Positions 23,909-32,247 of a stretch of DNA of 64,000 nucleotides are shown here, piece after piece (positions within the stretch are counted from its first letter, which is position 1; each line of letters opens with the position of its first letter). The notes below the pieces were generated by a model. The model had not been told where the DNA came from, searched no databases, and saw nothing but the letters and a program-made list of their open reading frames with translations. The position numbers were made by a program, and so were the translations under genes. The DNA comes from Thermococcus sp. 2319x1 (GTDB taxonomy: Archaea; Methanobacteriota_B; Thermococci; Thermococcales; Thermococcaceae): assembly GCF_001484685.1 (NCBI RefSeq), contig NZ_CP012200.1, forward strand, positions 676,321 through 740,320, given 5' to 3'.

Positions 23909-25501
23909 CTATTCGACTTTCACGGGCTCTACAGCTATGGTATCCCCAGCATTTATCCTTACGTAATGATAGAAGCCTCCTTCCTCGGGCTTTGCATATA
24001 GCGGTGCTCCCCCGCCGCCGGTTATCACCATTTCCACACCATCCTTTTCACCGTACCAGTATATGTGGATGTGCCCAAACACTCCAAAGGCGTTGTATTC
24101 CTTCATGAGCTCTAAGAGTTTTTTGGCGTCTGTGGGGTTCATTGCGTGGTCTCCCCCAGGTCTGGGGTCTATAGGGGGAGTATGCATCACTATAACAGGC
24201 CTTTTACCTAAGGCTTTGGCTTTCTCAAGCTCCTTTTCAAGCCATGTCCATTGAGCTGATGTGAGCTTGTAGTTGTTCTCAACGTTGTTGGCAAAGATGA
24301 AGTAATATTTGCCAAGAACAAAGGAATAATCCGTTGGTCCAAAGAACTTGTGATAGATGTTCTTTCCTTCTCCTTGGTATTCATGATTTCCGGGAGCAAC
24401 AAACACGGGCTTGTTGAACCTCCACTCCTTCAACAGTTCTGCCCACTCTTCAACTTTCCCCGAGTAGACCAGATCTCCGCTGTCAATTATAAAAGCTCCA
24501 GTATCTTCGTTCATGAGGTCTCTTATCTTGAAGAATACCTCCGGCTGCTTTGTCCCGCTTCCAGGTCTGTGGTCGCCAAATGCCAAGAACGTGAAGCTCT
24601 CCACTTCTCTGGGAGTTATAGAGAAGTCCCCACTTGTTGTGAATTCTATCCAGGTATCCCCTACCTTAGCACCCTTTGGATACTCAACGAACTGGGGATT
24701 TATGTTCTCAATTACGTAGGTTATCTGGACGCCTTTCGGATCCTTGACCTTAACGCTTACGTTGAATCCAATGGCTTTTATATGGACTTTTGAGCCGTTT
24801 ACAAGTCTTATAAAGCCTCCGCTTACAGTTATGTTCTCTCCTTTAACGATTCTCCAGCCGTAAATGAAGGGCTCTTCCACGTATATCTCCTTTAGAAGCC
24901 AGTATTCATCTTCATCTTTTACTCCATCCCAGTCGTTATCACCGATCACTTTAACTACCACCCCCTCAAAGTCCCCTCTCCTCAAGACAACTGAGGGGTT
25001 CAACTTCCTCCCCTCTTTTAGCTCTTTTGCAAATTCCAAAGCTGCCCCTATCCCGGACTTTCCATTTCCTGTGAAGATAAGCCTATCCTTGCCGTTTTCC
25101 TTATATGCCACTATAGTTCCTATTTCCTCGCCCACGAATTTGATCCCGGACTTGTAGATCACGTATCCAAAATACTCCCTTGGGGTTGTGACAATGGGCT
25201 TTCCTCCAAGGAGTTTCCTTGCATCTTCCGGAGATAAGATTGCTATGCCACTTTCAAACTCGTCCTTGGTTTTTATATTGGCATTTGGGAAATAATACTT
25301 TGCAAGCTCTTCATATCCCTCGCTTACATAAACTGTCTCAGTGCTGAATATCTCTGTCCATTTTTGGATTACCTCTCCCCTGTTGTAGGAGCCAAAGTCT
25401 ATTCCTTCTTGAGTAGTTGCTGGAGTCGTGGTAGAGGTTTGAGTGCATCCAGCTACAAAAACCAACAGTCCTATGAATAGTATGGGCAACAATTCTCTCA
25501 T
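23909..25501 (-). CDS. Metallophosphoesterase lipoprotein
   Basis: This is a 530-residue exported protein. The start MRELLPILFIGLLVFVAGC carries a lipobox with Cys19, followed by a Thr-rich linker, so it should be anchored outside the membrane. An N-terminal region of about 280 residues (including DNDWDGVKDEDEYW, an EF-hand-like stretch) has no family I can name. From about residue 295 a calcineurin-like phosphoesterase domain begins: FLAFGDHRPG, IIDSGDLVYSG, FVAPGNHEYQG, VIVMHTPP and VFGHIHIYW supply the five metal-binding blocks. The substrate is unknown; placement upstream of pit suggests phosphate scavenging. The gene behind it in transcription is pit. Confidence 0.85.
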   Translation of the reverse strand: MRELLPILFIGLLVFVAGCTQTSTTTPATTQEGIDFGSYNRGEVIQKWTEIFSTETVYVSEGYEELAKYYFPNANIKTKDEFESGIAILSPEDARKLLGGKPIVTTPREYFGYVIYKSGIKFVGEEIGTIVAYKENGKDRLIFTGNGKSGIGAALEFAKELKEGRKLNPSVVLRRGDFEGVVVKVIGDNDWDGVKDEDEYWLLKEIYVEEPFIYGWRIVKGENITVSGGFIRLVNGSKVHIKAIGFNVSVKVKDPKGVQITYVIENINPQFVEYPKGAKVGDTWIEFTTSGDFSITPREVESFTFLAFGDHRPGSGTKQPEVFFKIRDLMNEDTGAFIIDSGDLVYSGKVEEWAELLKEWRFNKPVFVAPGNHEYQGEGKNIYHKFFGPTDYSFVLGKYYFIFANNVENNYKLTSAQWTWLEKELEKAKALGKRPVIVMHTPPIDPRPGGDHAMNPTDAKKLLELMKEYNAFGVFGHIHIYWYGEKDGVEMVITGGGGAPLYAKPEEGGFYHYVRINAGDTIAVEPVKVE

Positions 25502-25513
25502 TTCAGCCACCAC

Positions 25514-26023
25514 CTATAATTCGTCTCTTCTCTTAAATCTCTTTTGAAGAACTTTACTTCTCTTGAAAGCAAAAAATGGGCCTATGACAATCAAGAGCGC
25601 ACTGCCGATTCCAATCAGCAAAGCAGAAAATGTAGAGTGTTTGATTAGATACACCCTTCTGACCACGAGGAGTTTGGCCGGCAAAAGAGAACTTTGGGAG
25701 TTGTCGTAGAATATCTGGTATATTCCCTCTTTTGAGGTTTTGAAGTGTAAGTATAGCCCTCCTCCCTTAATCTCTCTTCCAGAGGCTTTCTCTACGGCGT
25801 AGAGGACAACACTCCTGTTGCCGCATTCTACAGTGGCATTTACTTCAAAAAGAACATCTTTTGCAAGTTTCCACTCCTCCATAAACACGTATCCCGGCTT
25901 TATCGCTATCTCATCCTCCCATTGGTTGTACAGCTCATAGGTTTCTCCAAAGTTCATACCGATAGCTATTAGCAGCCCTCCAAGCAAAAACGGAAACATT
26001 AAAGTTTTCCACTCCTTGACCAC
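25514..26023 (-). CDS. Membrane-anchored protein of unknown function
   Basis: This is a protein of about 169 residues with an N-terminal hydrophobic segment (LMFPFLLGGLLIAIGM), a beta-rich extracellular part of about 90 residues containing N-glycosylation sequons (FEVNATVECGNRS), a second membrane helix (FSALLIGIGSALLIVIGPFF) and a very basic tail. I do not recognise a family. GTG 26023 is preferred because GGTG lies 6 bases before it; GTG 26032 is possible. It lies 12 bases upstream of the phosphoesterase lipoprotein and is likely cotranscribed with it, suggesting a joint role at the cell surface. Confidence 0.6.
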   Translation of the reverse strand: MVKEWKTLMFPFLLGGLLIAIGMNFGETYELYNQWEDEIAIKPGYVFMEEWKLAKDVLFEVNATVECGNRSVVLYAVEKASGREIKGGGLYLHFKTSKEGIYQIFYDNSQSSLLPAKLLVVRRVYLIKHSTFSALLIGIGSALLIVIGPFFAFKRSKVLQKRFKRRDEL

Positions 26024-26083
26024 GTTTGGCACCTTTATCCTTCAACACCTTAAGGGTTAAGAAGTTTGTCCTTTGCAAAAGCA

Positions 26084-26112
26084 TGCTGTTAGGATAACTT
26101 GAGTATCGCCTG
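26084..26112 (+). mobile_element. Solo end of the IS6-like element
   Basis: GCATGCTGTTAGGATAAC and the next dozen bases match the left end of the IS at 18785-18813 (about 29 bases, with three or four differences), without any transposase or second end nearby. It sits 15 bases from the 3' end of the tRNA-Arg gene. It is a footprint of a lost copy, or a product of recombination between two copies. Confidence 0.7.
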
Positions 26113-26126
26113 CGCGAAGTTTGTTA

Positions 26127-26204
26127 TGGCGGGCCCGGCGGGATTTGAACCCGCGACCTTCGCCTCCGGAGGGCGACGCTCTGTCCAGACTAAGCTACGG
26201 GCCC
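26127..26204 (-). tRNA. tRNA-Arg (anticodon CCG)
   Basis: On the minus strand the 78-base gene folds into a cloverleaf: acceptor GGGCCCG/CGGGCCC, anticodon stem TCGCC/GGCGA with loop CTCCGGA (anticodon CCG, reading CGG), T arm GCGGG-TTCAAAT-CCCGC and an encoded CCA. No intron is seen. Confidence 0.95.
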
Positions 26205-26475
26205 TCGATAATGTCAAGAGAAAATGGGATTAAAAATCTTTTTCTCTCAAGCTTCTATGTAAAAACATCATCGCCTAAGTTCACTCTACATAGTCTTTAT
26301 GCCCCTGTAAATATCGAAAGAACTTGAGAAAAAGTCCGCCTATTGAAATCCCCATACCAAAATCTGCCGAAAAGGAACCTGAAGCAGGAAATAGATCCCA
26401 AGGCACAAAGAACCAAAACTTTTTTAACACTTTTCCACACTTTAATGTGAACCGCTTCAAATACGGTGTGGTCAT
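26205..26475. other. Intergenic region between tRNA-Arg and DUF835 gene
   Basis: About 270 bases, AT-rich, with no gene that I can support. A 64-codon minus-strand frame (26281-26475) contains VPWDLFPASGSFSADFGMG, which looks like a protein fragment, but its start would lie in the opposite gene's leader and it has no recognisable family. ACTTTTTTAACAC near 26417 may be the TATA box of the gene at 26476. Confidence 0.3.
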
Positions 26476-27540
26476 ATGAACGAGGAATACCTGACCTTGT
26501 TTGTCTATGTCTTAAGTATATTCATAGCCACCGGAACCTTAGGAGTGCTATTCCACACGTATTTAATGCACAGGGTAAAAGCTCTCCTTTTTTGGTCAGC
26601 TGCATGGGTGTTTTTCATACTGATGCAGGTGGCCTTTTATACGGGAAATAAAGAAGGAGTTGCACTCTTTTACTCTTTCTTCTCAGGGACTCTGATATAT
26701 GGAGTCCTGGTGTATCTCAAAGAGTATGGGGATATCAAAACATCAATAAGACCGGAATTGATAGGGGTTATCCCTCCTATCTTTGCACTTTATGGGATAT
26801 TCTTAGCTCATCTAGGGCTTCCATATGAATTATCCTCTATCGAGGTGCCGTTTGTCGTTCTCTCAGGGATATTCTTTTTGTTTTCTGGCTTCGTCTTCTT
26901 GGAGATAGGTAAAAAGAAAAAGAGCAGTCTTCATCTTGGTATCTTGACAATTGCATTTGGTATCTTCGTTCTTCTCTATCCAGTAAGGTTAAGCTTCCCA
27001 CACCTCAGTTTTGTATGGATATTTCTCGGCACCGCGCTTTCCGTAGGCATGGCACTCTTCATGATAAACCTCGTAACTTCCAGAGAATTTTTGTTCTTTG
27101 AGGAACCTGTGGAACTAAAGGTTGTTTTAGAGCCCGGTGCCGAACTTATAACTCCAGAGGACTACGAGCAAATAAAGGAGACTCTTAAGGATTACCCCGT
27201 GCTGGCATTTGTTAGAAGCCTAAACGTTCCAAAAAAGTGGAAGGTCTATTATTTGAGCACCGAAGAAAGGGAGGGCAGGATCTCCCCCACGAACCTTGCC
27301 TACATGGCTCAGATGACAAGCGAGTACTTCAGAGAAGCAAGGGGAAAAGGACACAAAGGTGTGGTGGTAATAGATTGCCTGGAGTATCTGGCAATGTACA
27401 ATGGGTTTGAATCCATTGTAAAATTTTTAGCAGCATTAAAGGACTTTGCGGTAATAAACAATGGAGTTCTCCTTGGAGTTATTGATGAGGATGCTTGGAG
27501 CAAACGGCAGCTTGCAATCCTAAGGCGCATTTTCAGTTAG
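26476..27540 (+). CDS. DUF835 domain membrane protein
   Basis: This is a 354-residue protein with two parts. The first about 210 residues hold seven or eight membrane helices (for example LFVYVLSIFIATGTLGVLF and LSFVWIFLGTALSVGMALF). The last 140 residues form a soluble DUF835 domain with KGVVVIDCLEYLAMYNGFE and GVLLGVIDEDAWSKRQL; this domain is abundant in Thermococcales and its function is not known, though a P-loop-like or signalling role has been suggested from its Walker-B-like VVIDCLEYL. The ATG follows GGTGTGGTCAT. It appears monocistronic. Confidence 0.8.
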   Translation: MNEEYLTLFVYVLSIFIATGTLGVLFHTYLMHRVKALLFWSAAWVFFILMQVAFYTGNKEGVALFYSFFSGTLIYGVLVYLKEYGDIKTSIRPELIGVIPPIFALYGIFLAHLGLPYELSSIEVPFVVLSGIFFLFSGFVFLEIGKKKKSSLHLGILTIAFGIFVLLYPVRLSFPHLSFVWIFLGTALSVGMALFMINLVTSREFLFFEEPVELKVVLEPGAELITPEDYEQIKETLKDYPVLAFVRSLNVPKKWKVYYLSTEEREGRISPTNLAYMAQMTSEYFREARGKGHKGVVVIDCLEYLAMYNGFESIVKFLAALKDFAVINNGVLLGVIDEDAWSKRQLAILRRIFS

Positions 27541-27621
27541 AACTTTTAAGTCATACGTTACAAGTTACAACTTCAAAGTTAAGTTTAAGAGAATAAAAAG
27601 CCTAAAAATTAAGGTGCCCCC

Positions 27622-28530
27622 ATGAAGATCGTCCCACTCGCCTCTGAAAGTCTCGGTGTTAGAAGCCTCGCAACTTTCTTAGAGGTTGGAAAAGTGGGCA
27701 TTCTTATCGATCCCGGGGCTGCTTTAGGTCCAAAGCGTTATTCTCTTCCCCCAGCAAAAGCGGAACTTGAGGCCCTGCAAAAGGCAAGGGAGAAGATACA
27801 GCGTTATTCAAAAAAAGCCCGGATAATAACGATCTCTCACTACCACTATGATCATCATACTCCTTTCTTTGAGGGGATTTACGAAAGCTCTTCTCCCGAA
27901 AAAGCTAAGGAACTCTACACCGAAAAAATCCTCCTTATAAAGCACCCCACGGAGAACATAAACTTCAGCCAGCGAAAACGGGCTTGGGCTTTTCTTAAGG
28001 AGGCAGAAAAAATAGCGAAAAAAATTGAATATTCTGACGGGAAGTTCTTTGACTTTGGGGATTTCATAATCGAGTTCTCTCCAGCCGTTCCCCATGGAAG
28101 TGAAGGCTCAAAGCTCGGATTTGTCGTGATGGTTATGGTGGATGATGGAAGGAAAAGGGTGATTCACGCAAGTGACATCCAGCTTTTGAACAGCGCATCA
28201 AAAGAGTGGATAATCGAGCAGACGCCAGATGTGCTGATCACTGGAGGACCACCGATATATTTAGAAGGATACAGGGTTAAGGAAGCCTGGAACACCGGGC
28301 TTAAAAACCTCAACGAGATAATAAAAGAAACGAACGCCAAAATTATCCTGGATCACCACTTGATCAGGGATAAGAAATATCCTGAATTTTTTGCCCAGCT
28401 TGAGAAAGAACCCCTAACATTTGCCCGATATCTTGGGGAGGAGGACAAGCCTTTAGAAGCCTACAGGAAAGAACTTCACAAACTTGAGAAAGGAGAAAAA
28501 GCTGAAATTCCGTTTGGGATTGAGTGGTAG
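27622..28530 (+). CDS. MBL-fold metallohydrolase, UPF0282 family
   Basis: This 302-residue protein of the metallo-beta-lactamase superfamily is conserved in archaea as UPF0282. The metal-binding motif ISHYHYDHHTPF (HxHxDH) is near residue 72; later VPHGSEGSKLGF, HASDIQLL and LDHHLIRD provide further His/Asp ligands. The physiological substrate is unknown. The gene is followed within 3 bases by a small membrane-protein gene. Upstream lies an AT-rich spacer containing AACTTTTAAGT, related to a repeat seen at 41421 and 62937. Confidence 0.85.
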   Translation: MKIVPLASESLGVRSLATFLEVGKVGILIDPGAALGPKRYSLPPAKAELEALQKAREKIQRYSKKARIITISHYHYDHHTPFFEGIYESSSPEKAKELYTEKILLIKHPTENINFSQRKRAWAFLKEAEKIAKKIEYSDGKFFDFGDFIIEFSPAVPHGSEGSKLGFVVMVMVDDGRKRVIHASDIQLLNSASKEWIIEQTPDVLITGGPPIYLEGYRVKEAWNTGLKNLNEIIKETNAKIILDHHLIRDKKYPEFFAQLEKEPLTFARYLGEEDKPLEAYRKELHKLEKGEKAEIPFGIEW

Positions 28531-28532
28531 TC

Positions 28533-28724
28533 ATGAGAATACTGGAAGAGCTTGGGACTCTCTTCCTAATCGTGGGGCTTGTTATTGCAATGGCATTACT
28601 AATAATTCTCACGAGAGTTCTTGCAACGTATACCAACTTATTGATAACAATGGTTGGGATGGTGACCTTTGTGGGCTTGATAGGATTCATATTATGGCTT
28701 CTGGATAAGAGGTCAAAAATCTAA
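28533..28724 (+). CDS. Small two-helix membrane protein
   Basis: This 63-residue protein has two hydrophobic helices, TLFLIVGLVIAMALLIILT and LLITMVGMVTFVGLIGFILW, ending in a basic DKRSK tail. The ATG lies 2 bases after the UPF0282 stop, so it is translated from the same message. I recognise no family. Its 3' end overlaps the convergent flavodoxin gene by 12 bases. Confidence 0.55.
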   Translation: MRILEELGTLFLIVGLVIAMALLIILTRVLATYTNLLITMVGMVTFVGLIGFILWLLDKRSKI

Positions 28725-29150
28725 AAGCCTGAAAGCCCATCTCCTTGCCTTTTCTATCTCTCCCTCCCTTATATTTCCAATGCCGCCTCTTAACACGAGG
28801 GTACCAACGATTTCTCCGTGAATTCTCTCCCTTAAGGGCTTTATGTAGTGGTTTTGAATATGCCATCTAACGAGGCTGCCAAACGCAATTGCAAAGTAAA
28901 CAATAAAAATTGCCACCTTTTTCTTCTCAAGCTCCTCGGAATGCTTTTCCAGAAACTCAAGAACGCTCTTTAGAGGTCTCTCATAGTAAATTGGGGTACC
29001 AATAATAACGAGCTCACAAGCTTTAAGGGATTTCACTTCGCTTACCCTTACCACGTCTACATTCGCATACTTCTCGATAGTCTCTTTTATTGCCCTTGCA
29101 ACCTTTTCCGTCGTCCCGTGCTTGGAGTCGTAGATTATGCATACCTTCAT
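28713..29150 (-). CDS. Flavodoxin domain protein
   Basis: This 145-residue FMN-binding electron carrier has the N-terminal phosphate loop YDSKHGTTEKVARAI, of the flavodoxin/HemG T-x-T-G-x-T type in relaxed form, followed by ELVIIGTPIYYERPLKSVLE around the FMN isoalloxazine. The C-terminal half resembles the menaquinone-dependent protoporphyrinogen oxidase-like flavodoxins (GGIGNIREGEIEKARRWA). The electron partner is unknown; ferredoxin-linked metabolism is likely in this organism. The gene is divergent from mtaB with about 85 bases between. Confidence 0.85.
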   Translation of the reverse strand: MKVCIIYDSKHGTTEKVARAIKETIEKYANVDVVRVSEVKSLKACELVIIGTPIYYERPLKSVLEFLEKHSEELEKKKVAIFIVYFAIAFGSLVRWHIQNHYIKPLRERIHGEIVGTLVLRGGIGNIREGEIEKARRWAFRLLDF

Positions 29151-29236
29151 GCTGCATCATTTCTTATCCGATTAGAGGTTTAAATACCCATCTTTGCTAC
29201 CATATCTTTTTAAATGCTCTAAGGGATTGGATTGCG

Positions 29237-30511
29237 ATGAGAGTTCACATAGAAACTTATGGGTGCACAAGGAACAAGGCAGATGCAGAGATTATGGAAG
29301 CCCTGCTGCTCAAAGCGGGTTATGAGATAGTGGACTTGGATAGTGCGGAGTATGTTGTTGTTAACACCTGTGCCGTTAAAGATCCAACGGAAAAGCACAT
29401 GAGCAAAAGGATTAAAGAGCTCATTGATAGTGGAAAAAGGGTAATAGTGACGGGCTGTTTGCCACACGTTAATCCAGACGCAATAGATGAGAGAGCCTCT
29501 GGAATTCTTGGGGTTAAAAGCATAGACAGAATTGTTGAAGCCATACAACTGGCAGAGAAGGGAGAAAAGCTAATCAGTGTTGAAGGGTGGAAAGAGAAGA
29601 GCATTGACAAACTGGAACTCCCCAGAGTTTGGAAGGGAGGCGTTGTTTTTGTAGTTCCGATAAGCGAGGGGTGCTTGAATGCCTGCACGTATTGTGCCAC
29701 AAGATTTGCAAGGGGAGTTTTAAAGAGCTATAAACCCGAGCTCATTGTGAAATGGGTCAAGGAAGCTTTGGCCAAGGGATACAAGGAGATTCAGCTCTCA
29801 AGCGAAGACACCGGTTGCTATGGCTTCGACATAGGTACTAACCTGGCAAGGCTTTTGGACGAGATTACGGCAATGGAGGGCGATTTTAGGGTAAGGGTTG
29901 GTATGATGAACCCCAACAATGCGATTAAAATACTGGATGAGCTTATAGAGGCTTATAAGGATGAGAAAATCTACAAGTTTCTGCATTTGCCGGTGCAGAG
30001 TGGGGATAATGAAATTCTGAGAAAAATGGGGAGAACCTATACGGTTGAGGAGTTTGAAGAGATAGTTAAAGAATTCAGAAGGCACATCAAAGAGCTCAAC
30101 CTTAACACGGACATAATCGTTGGCTTTCCGGGAGAAACCGAGGAAGCATTTCAAAACACGGTGGAGCTGGTTAAGAGGATAAAACCCGACAAGATAAACG
30201 TTTCACGCTTTTCACCACGGCCCGGAACATTGGCGGCAAAGATGAAGGAGCAGATAGTAGGGTGGAAAGTAAAGGAGCGCTCCCGCTATCTGCACAGATT
30301 AAGGCTTGCAATAAGCTACGAGATAAACAAAAAATACATAGGCAGAGAAGTAGAGGTTTTGACGCACTCTCCGGGAGAAAAAGGAGGAATAGAAGGAAGG
30401 ACAATGAACTATAAGGATATAATCCTCCCCAATGCACCCGTTGGAGAGTTCGTGAGGGTAAAGGTTACAAAGGCAACTTCAACGTATCTTCTGGGCGAGA
30501 TTACAAGATAA
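29237..30511 (+). CDS. tRNA t6A37 methylthiotransferase (MtaB/CDKAL1 family)
   Basis: This 424-residue radical SAM enzyme adds a methylthio group to t6A37 of tRNAs reading ANN codons. The UPF0004 domain begins VHIETYGCTRNKADAEIM with three cluster cysteines (YGC, NTC, TGC). The radical SAM motif is SEGCLNACTYCATRFARG near residue 150, and the TRAM domain occupies the last 60 residues (GREVEVLTHSPGEK onward). ATG 29237 is used because the motif starts three residues later; the open frame upstream is not coding. Length is typical of the archaeal proteins. Confidence 0.93.
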   Translation: MRVHIETYGCTRNKADAEIMEALLLKAGYEIVDLDSAEYVVVNTCAVKDPTEKHMSKRIKELIDSGKRVIVTGCLPHVNPDAIDERASGILGVKSIDRIVEAIQLAEKGEKLISVEGWKEKSIDKLELPRVWKGGVVFVVPISEGCLNACTYCATRFARGVLKSYKPELIVKWVKEALAKGYKEIQLSSEDTGCYGFDIGTNLARLLDEITAMEGDFRVRVGMMNPNNAIKILDELIEAYKDEKIYKFLHLPVQSGDNEILRKMGRTYTVEEFEEIVKEFRRHIKELNLNTDIIVGFPGETEEAFQNTVELVKRIKPDKINVSRFSPRPGTLAAKMKEQIVGWKVKERSRYLHRLRLAISYEINKKYIGREVEVLTHSPGEKGGIEGRTMNYKDIILPNAPVGEFVRVKVTKATSTYLLGEITR

Positions 30512-30611
30512 GTTTTATCCTTTCCTCTGACTTCCTCCCCGTTTTTAAGGGCGAGGCTTTCAAAAGAAAGAATGCAAAAGCAATGATAAGAAAACACAAG
30601 GTTGATAGCGA

Positions 30612-32090
30612 TTATTCGACTACTACTTCCTTTTCTCCTTCGTTTTCCATCTCGTGTATTCTCCCACCTTTCATTATCTCTCTTGTGGCCAATATGAGAA
30701 GTGCCAAGAGTAGGTATATCCCCGCAGCACCACCGAATAACATTTCGTAGGCCTTTTCCGTAGGTATTTTCAATGGAATTGGAACGCCAGAGAGTTTGAG
30801 CAGAGTGTAATAAGTGCTCATGATTGTTCCAGCTATTGCTGGTCCCCATGTAGAACCGAAGTTCCTGAAGAGACTGTTGGCACCTGTTGCCACTCCCATT
30901 ATCCTTGGTGGAACACTAAAGACCAGAATGTTGATGAGGGAAATGTTCATGAGAGTTATTCCTGTTCCCACTATGCTTATCATCGTAACGTACTGAGGCA
31001 GAGAAAGCGTTGTTGCGTACTTTGACATGAACGCAAGGCCACCACTTGCTATAAGCGAGCCGGCAAGGGCTATTGGCTTTGCACCAACTTTGGGCATAAG
31101 TTTTCCTGCCAGTGGGGCGACGATAAGCATCACCAGTGCTTGAGGAGTCATCAATAAGCCACTCTGAAGTATTGTTTTGCCAAATCCGTAGGGTTCTGGC
31201 ATTTGGAAAATATATGTGTTTGCTTGGCTCATCATGGAGATTCCAAAGGCGGCAAACATTATACCCACGTTTACTATTGCAGGGTTCCTCTTTGAGACGA
31301 TTTCGATGGGTATCAATGGATTCTCGGCTCTCCTCTCTTGGAGAATGAGGAGAACAAGCCCGATAGCCGCTGTTCCAAAGAGTATGAGGCTCTGCCTTGA
31401 TGTCCAGCCAACAGTGGGTGCCCTAGTTACTGCTACGAGTGCGGGCACTACCGTAAAGGCTAGTAAAATCGCGCCCGCCCAGTCGAGCTTTCCGGGGTTG
31501 ACGTAGCGGCTCTCTTTAAGTACCTTCCATGCAAGGAAAAACATAACCAGCACAAAGGGGACGGCTGAGTGGTACGTCCAGCGCCAGCCCCAGTTTTGTG
31601 TAACCCATGCACCAAGTGGGAGAGCTATGACCATACCCACCGCGAACATTGCGCTTATCATTCCCTGAACCTGTGGCACCATGCTCGGTGGAAACTCCTC
31701 ACGGACTAGACTGAAAGCAAGGGGAAAGATAGCCATACCAAAGCCCTGTATTGCCCTCGTAACGAGTAGCCACTGGAAACTTGGGGCAAAACCGTTAAGG
31801 ATGACGCCGAGGGTGTAGAACCCGAGCGCTATAAGGAACATTCTTTTCTTCCCATACATGTCGCCGAGTTTCCCAAAGAGAGCGACACTCACCGTACCAA
31901 CTAGCAGGTAAATCGTAAGCACCCAGCTAACGTCGTTGGGATTTATCACGAACTCTTTCTGTATAGTTGGCAATGCCGGTGTAAGCATAGCTTCCGTGTA
32001 CATAACGAGGAGGGGTAAAAGAACGACGACGAGTGCTGCCTTTTTTGCATAACTCAGGTTGTAGGTCTCACCTCTTTCCATCACTTCCAT
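30612..32090 (-). CDS. MFS drug-efflux transporter, DHA2 (14-helix) type
   Basis: This is a 492-residue major facilitator protein with about 14 membrane helices. Motif A appears as GKLGDMYGKKRM after helix 2, and the TRAIQGFGMAIFPLA region and AVGMVIALPLGAW correspond to motifs B and C of the DHA antiporters. It probably exports toxic hydrophobic compounds by proton antiport; the actual substrate is unknown. ATG 32090 follows GGTGAT. Its promoter (CTTTATAAATG on this strand) is directly followed by a perfect palindrome at 32110-32127, so expression is probably repressed until an inducer is present. Confidence 0.9.
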   Translation of the reverse strand: MEVMERGETYNLSYAKKAALVVVLLPLLVMYTEAMLTPALPTIQKEFVINPNDVSWVLTIYLLVGTVSVALFGKLGDMYGKKRMFLIALGFYTLGVILNGFAPSFQWLLVTRAIQGFGMAIFPLAFSLVREEFPPSMVPQVQGMISAMFAVGMVIALPLGAWVTQNWGWRWTYHSAVPFVLVMFFLAWKVLKESRYVNPGKLDWAGAILLAFTVVPALVAVTRAPTVGWTSRQSLILFGTAAIGLVLLILQERRAENPLIPIEIVSKRNPAIVNVGIMFAAFGISMMSQANTYIFQMPEPYGFGKTILQSGLLMTPQALVMLIVAPLAGKLMPKVGAKPIALAGSLIASGGLAFMSKYATTLSLPQYVTMISIVGTGITLMNISLINILVFSVPPRIMGVATGANSLFRNFGSTWGPAIAGTIMSTYYTLLKLSGVPIPLKIPTEKAYEMLFGGAAGIYLLLALLILATREIMKGGRIHEMENEGEKEVVVE

Positions 32091-32109
32091 TTCTATCACC
32101 TATCTGCCA

Positions 32110-32127
32110 ATATATCGAACGATATAT
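32110..32127 (-). promoter_or_regulatory. Palindromic operator at the MFS transporter promoter
   Basis: ATATATCGAACGATATAT is an 8-bp perfect inverted repeat with a 2-base centre. It lies just downstream of the TATA-like CTTTATAAATG and upstream of the start codon, where the transcription start is expected. This is the classical place for a repressor of TetR, MarR or PadR type. No such regulator gene is adjacent. Confidence 0.6.
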
Positions 32128-32247
32128 CATTTATAAAGTTAGCGACAGGACAAATCTTTGCTCCACAAAAGTTTCTTGAAGGCCAAAGCTGAAAGTTGTT
32201 GGGCACTTGGTATCCTATCATCGAGCAGAGAAATATAAAATGAAAAC

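Noticed and set aside
26281-26475. 64-codon minus-strand frame with WDLFPASGSFSADFGMG
   Set aside because: Its start overlaps the opposite gene's leader, it has no ribosome binding site and no family I recognise; perhaps a gene fragment, but not supported.
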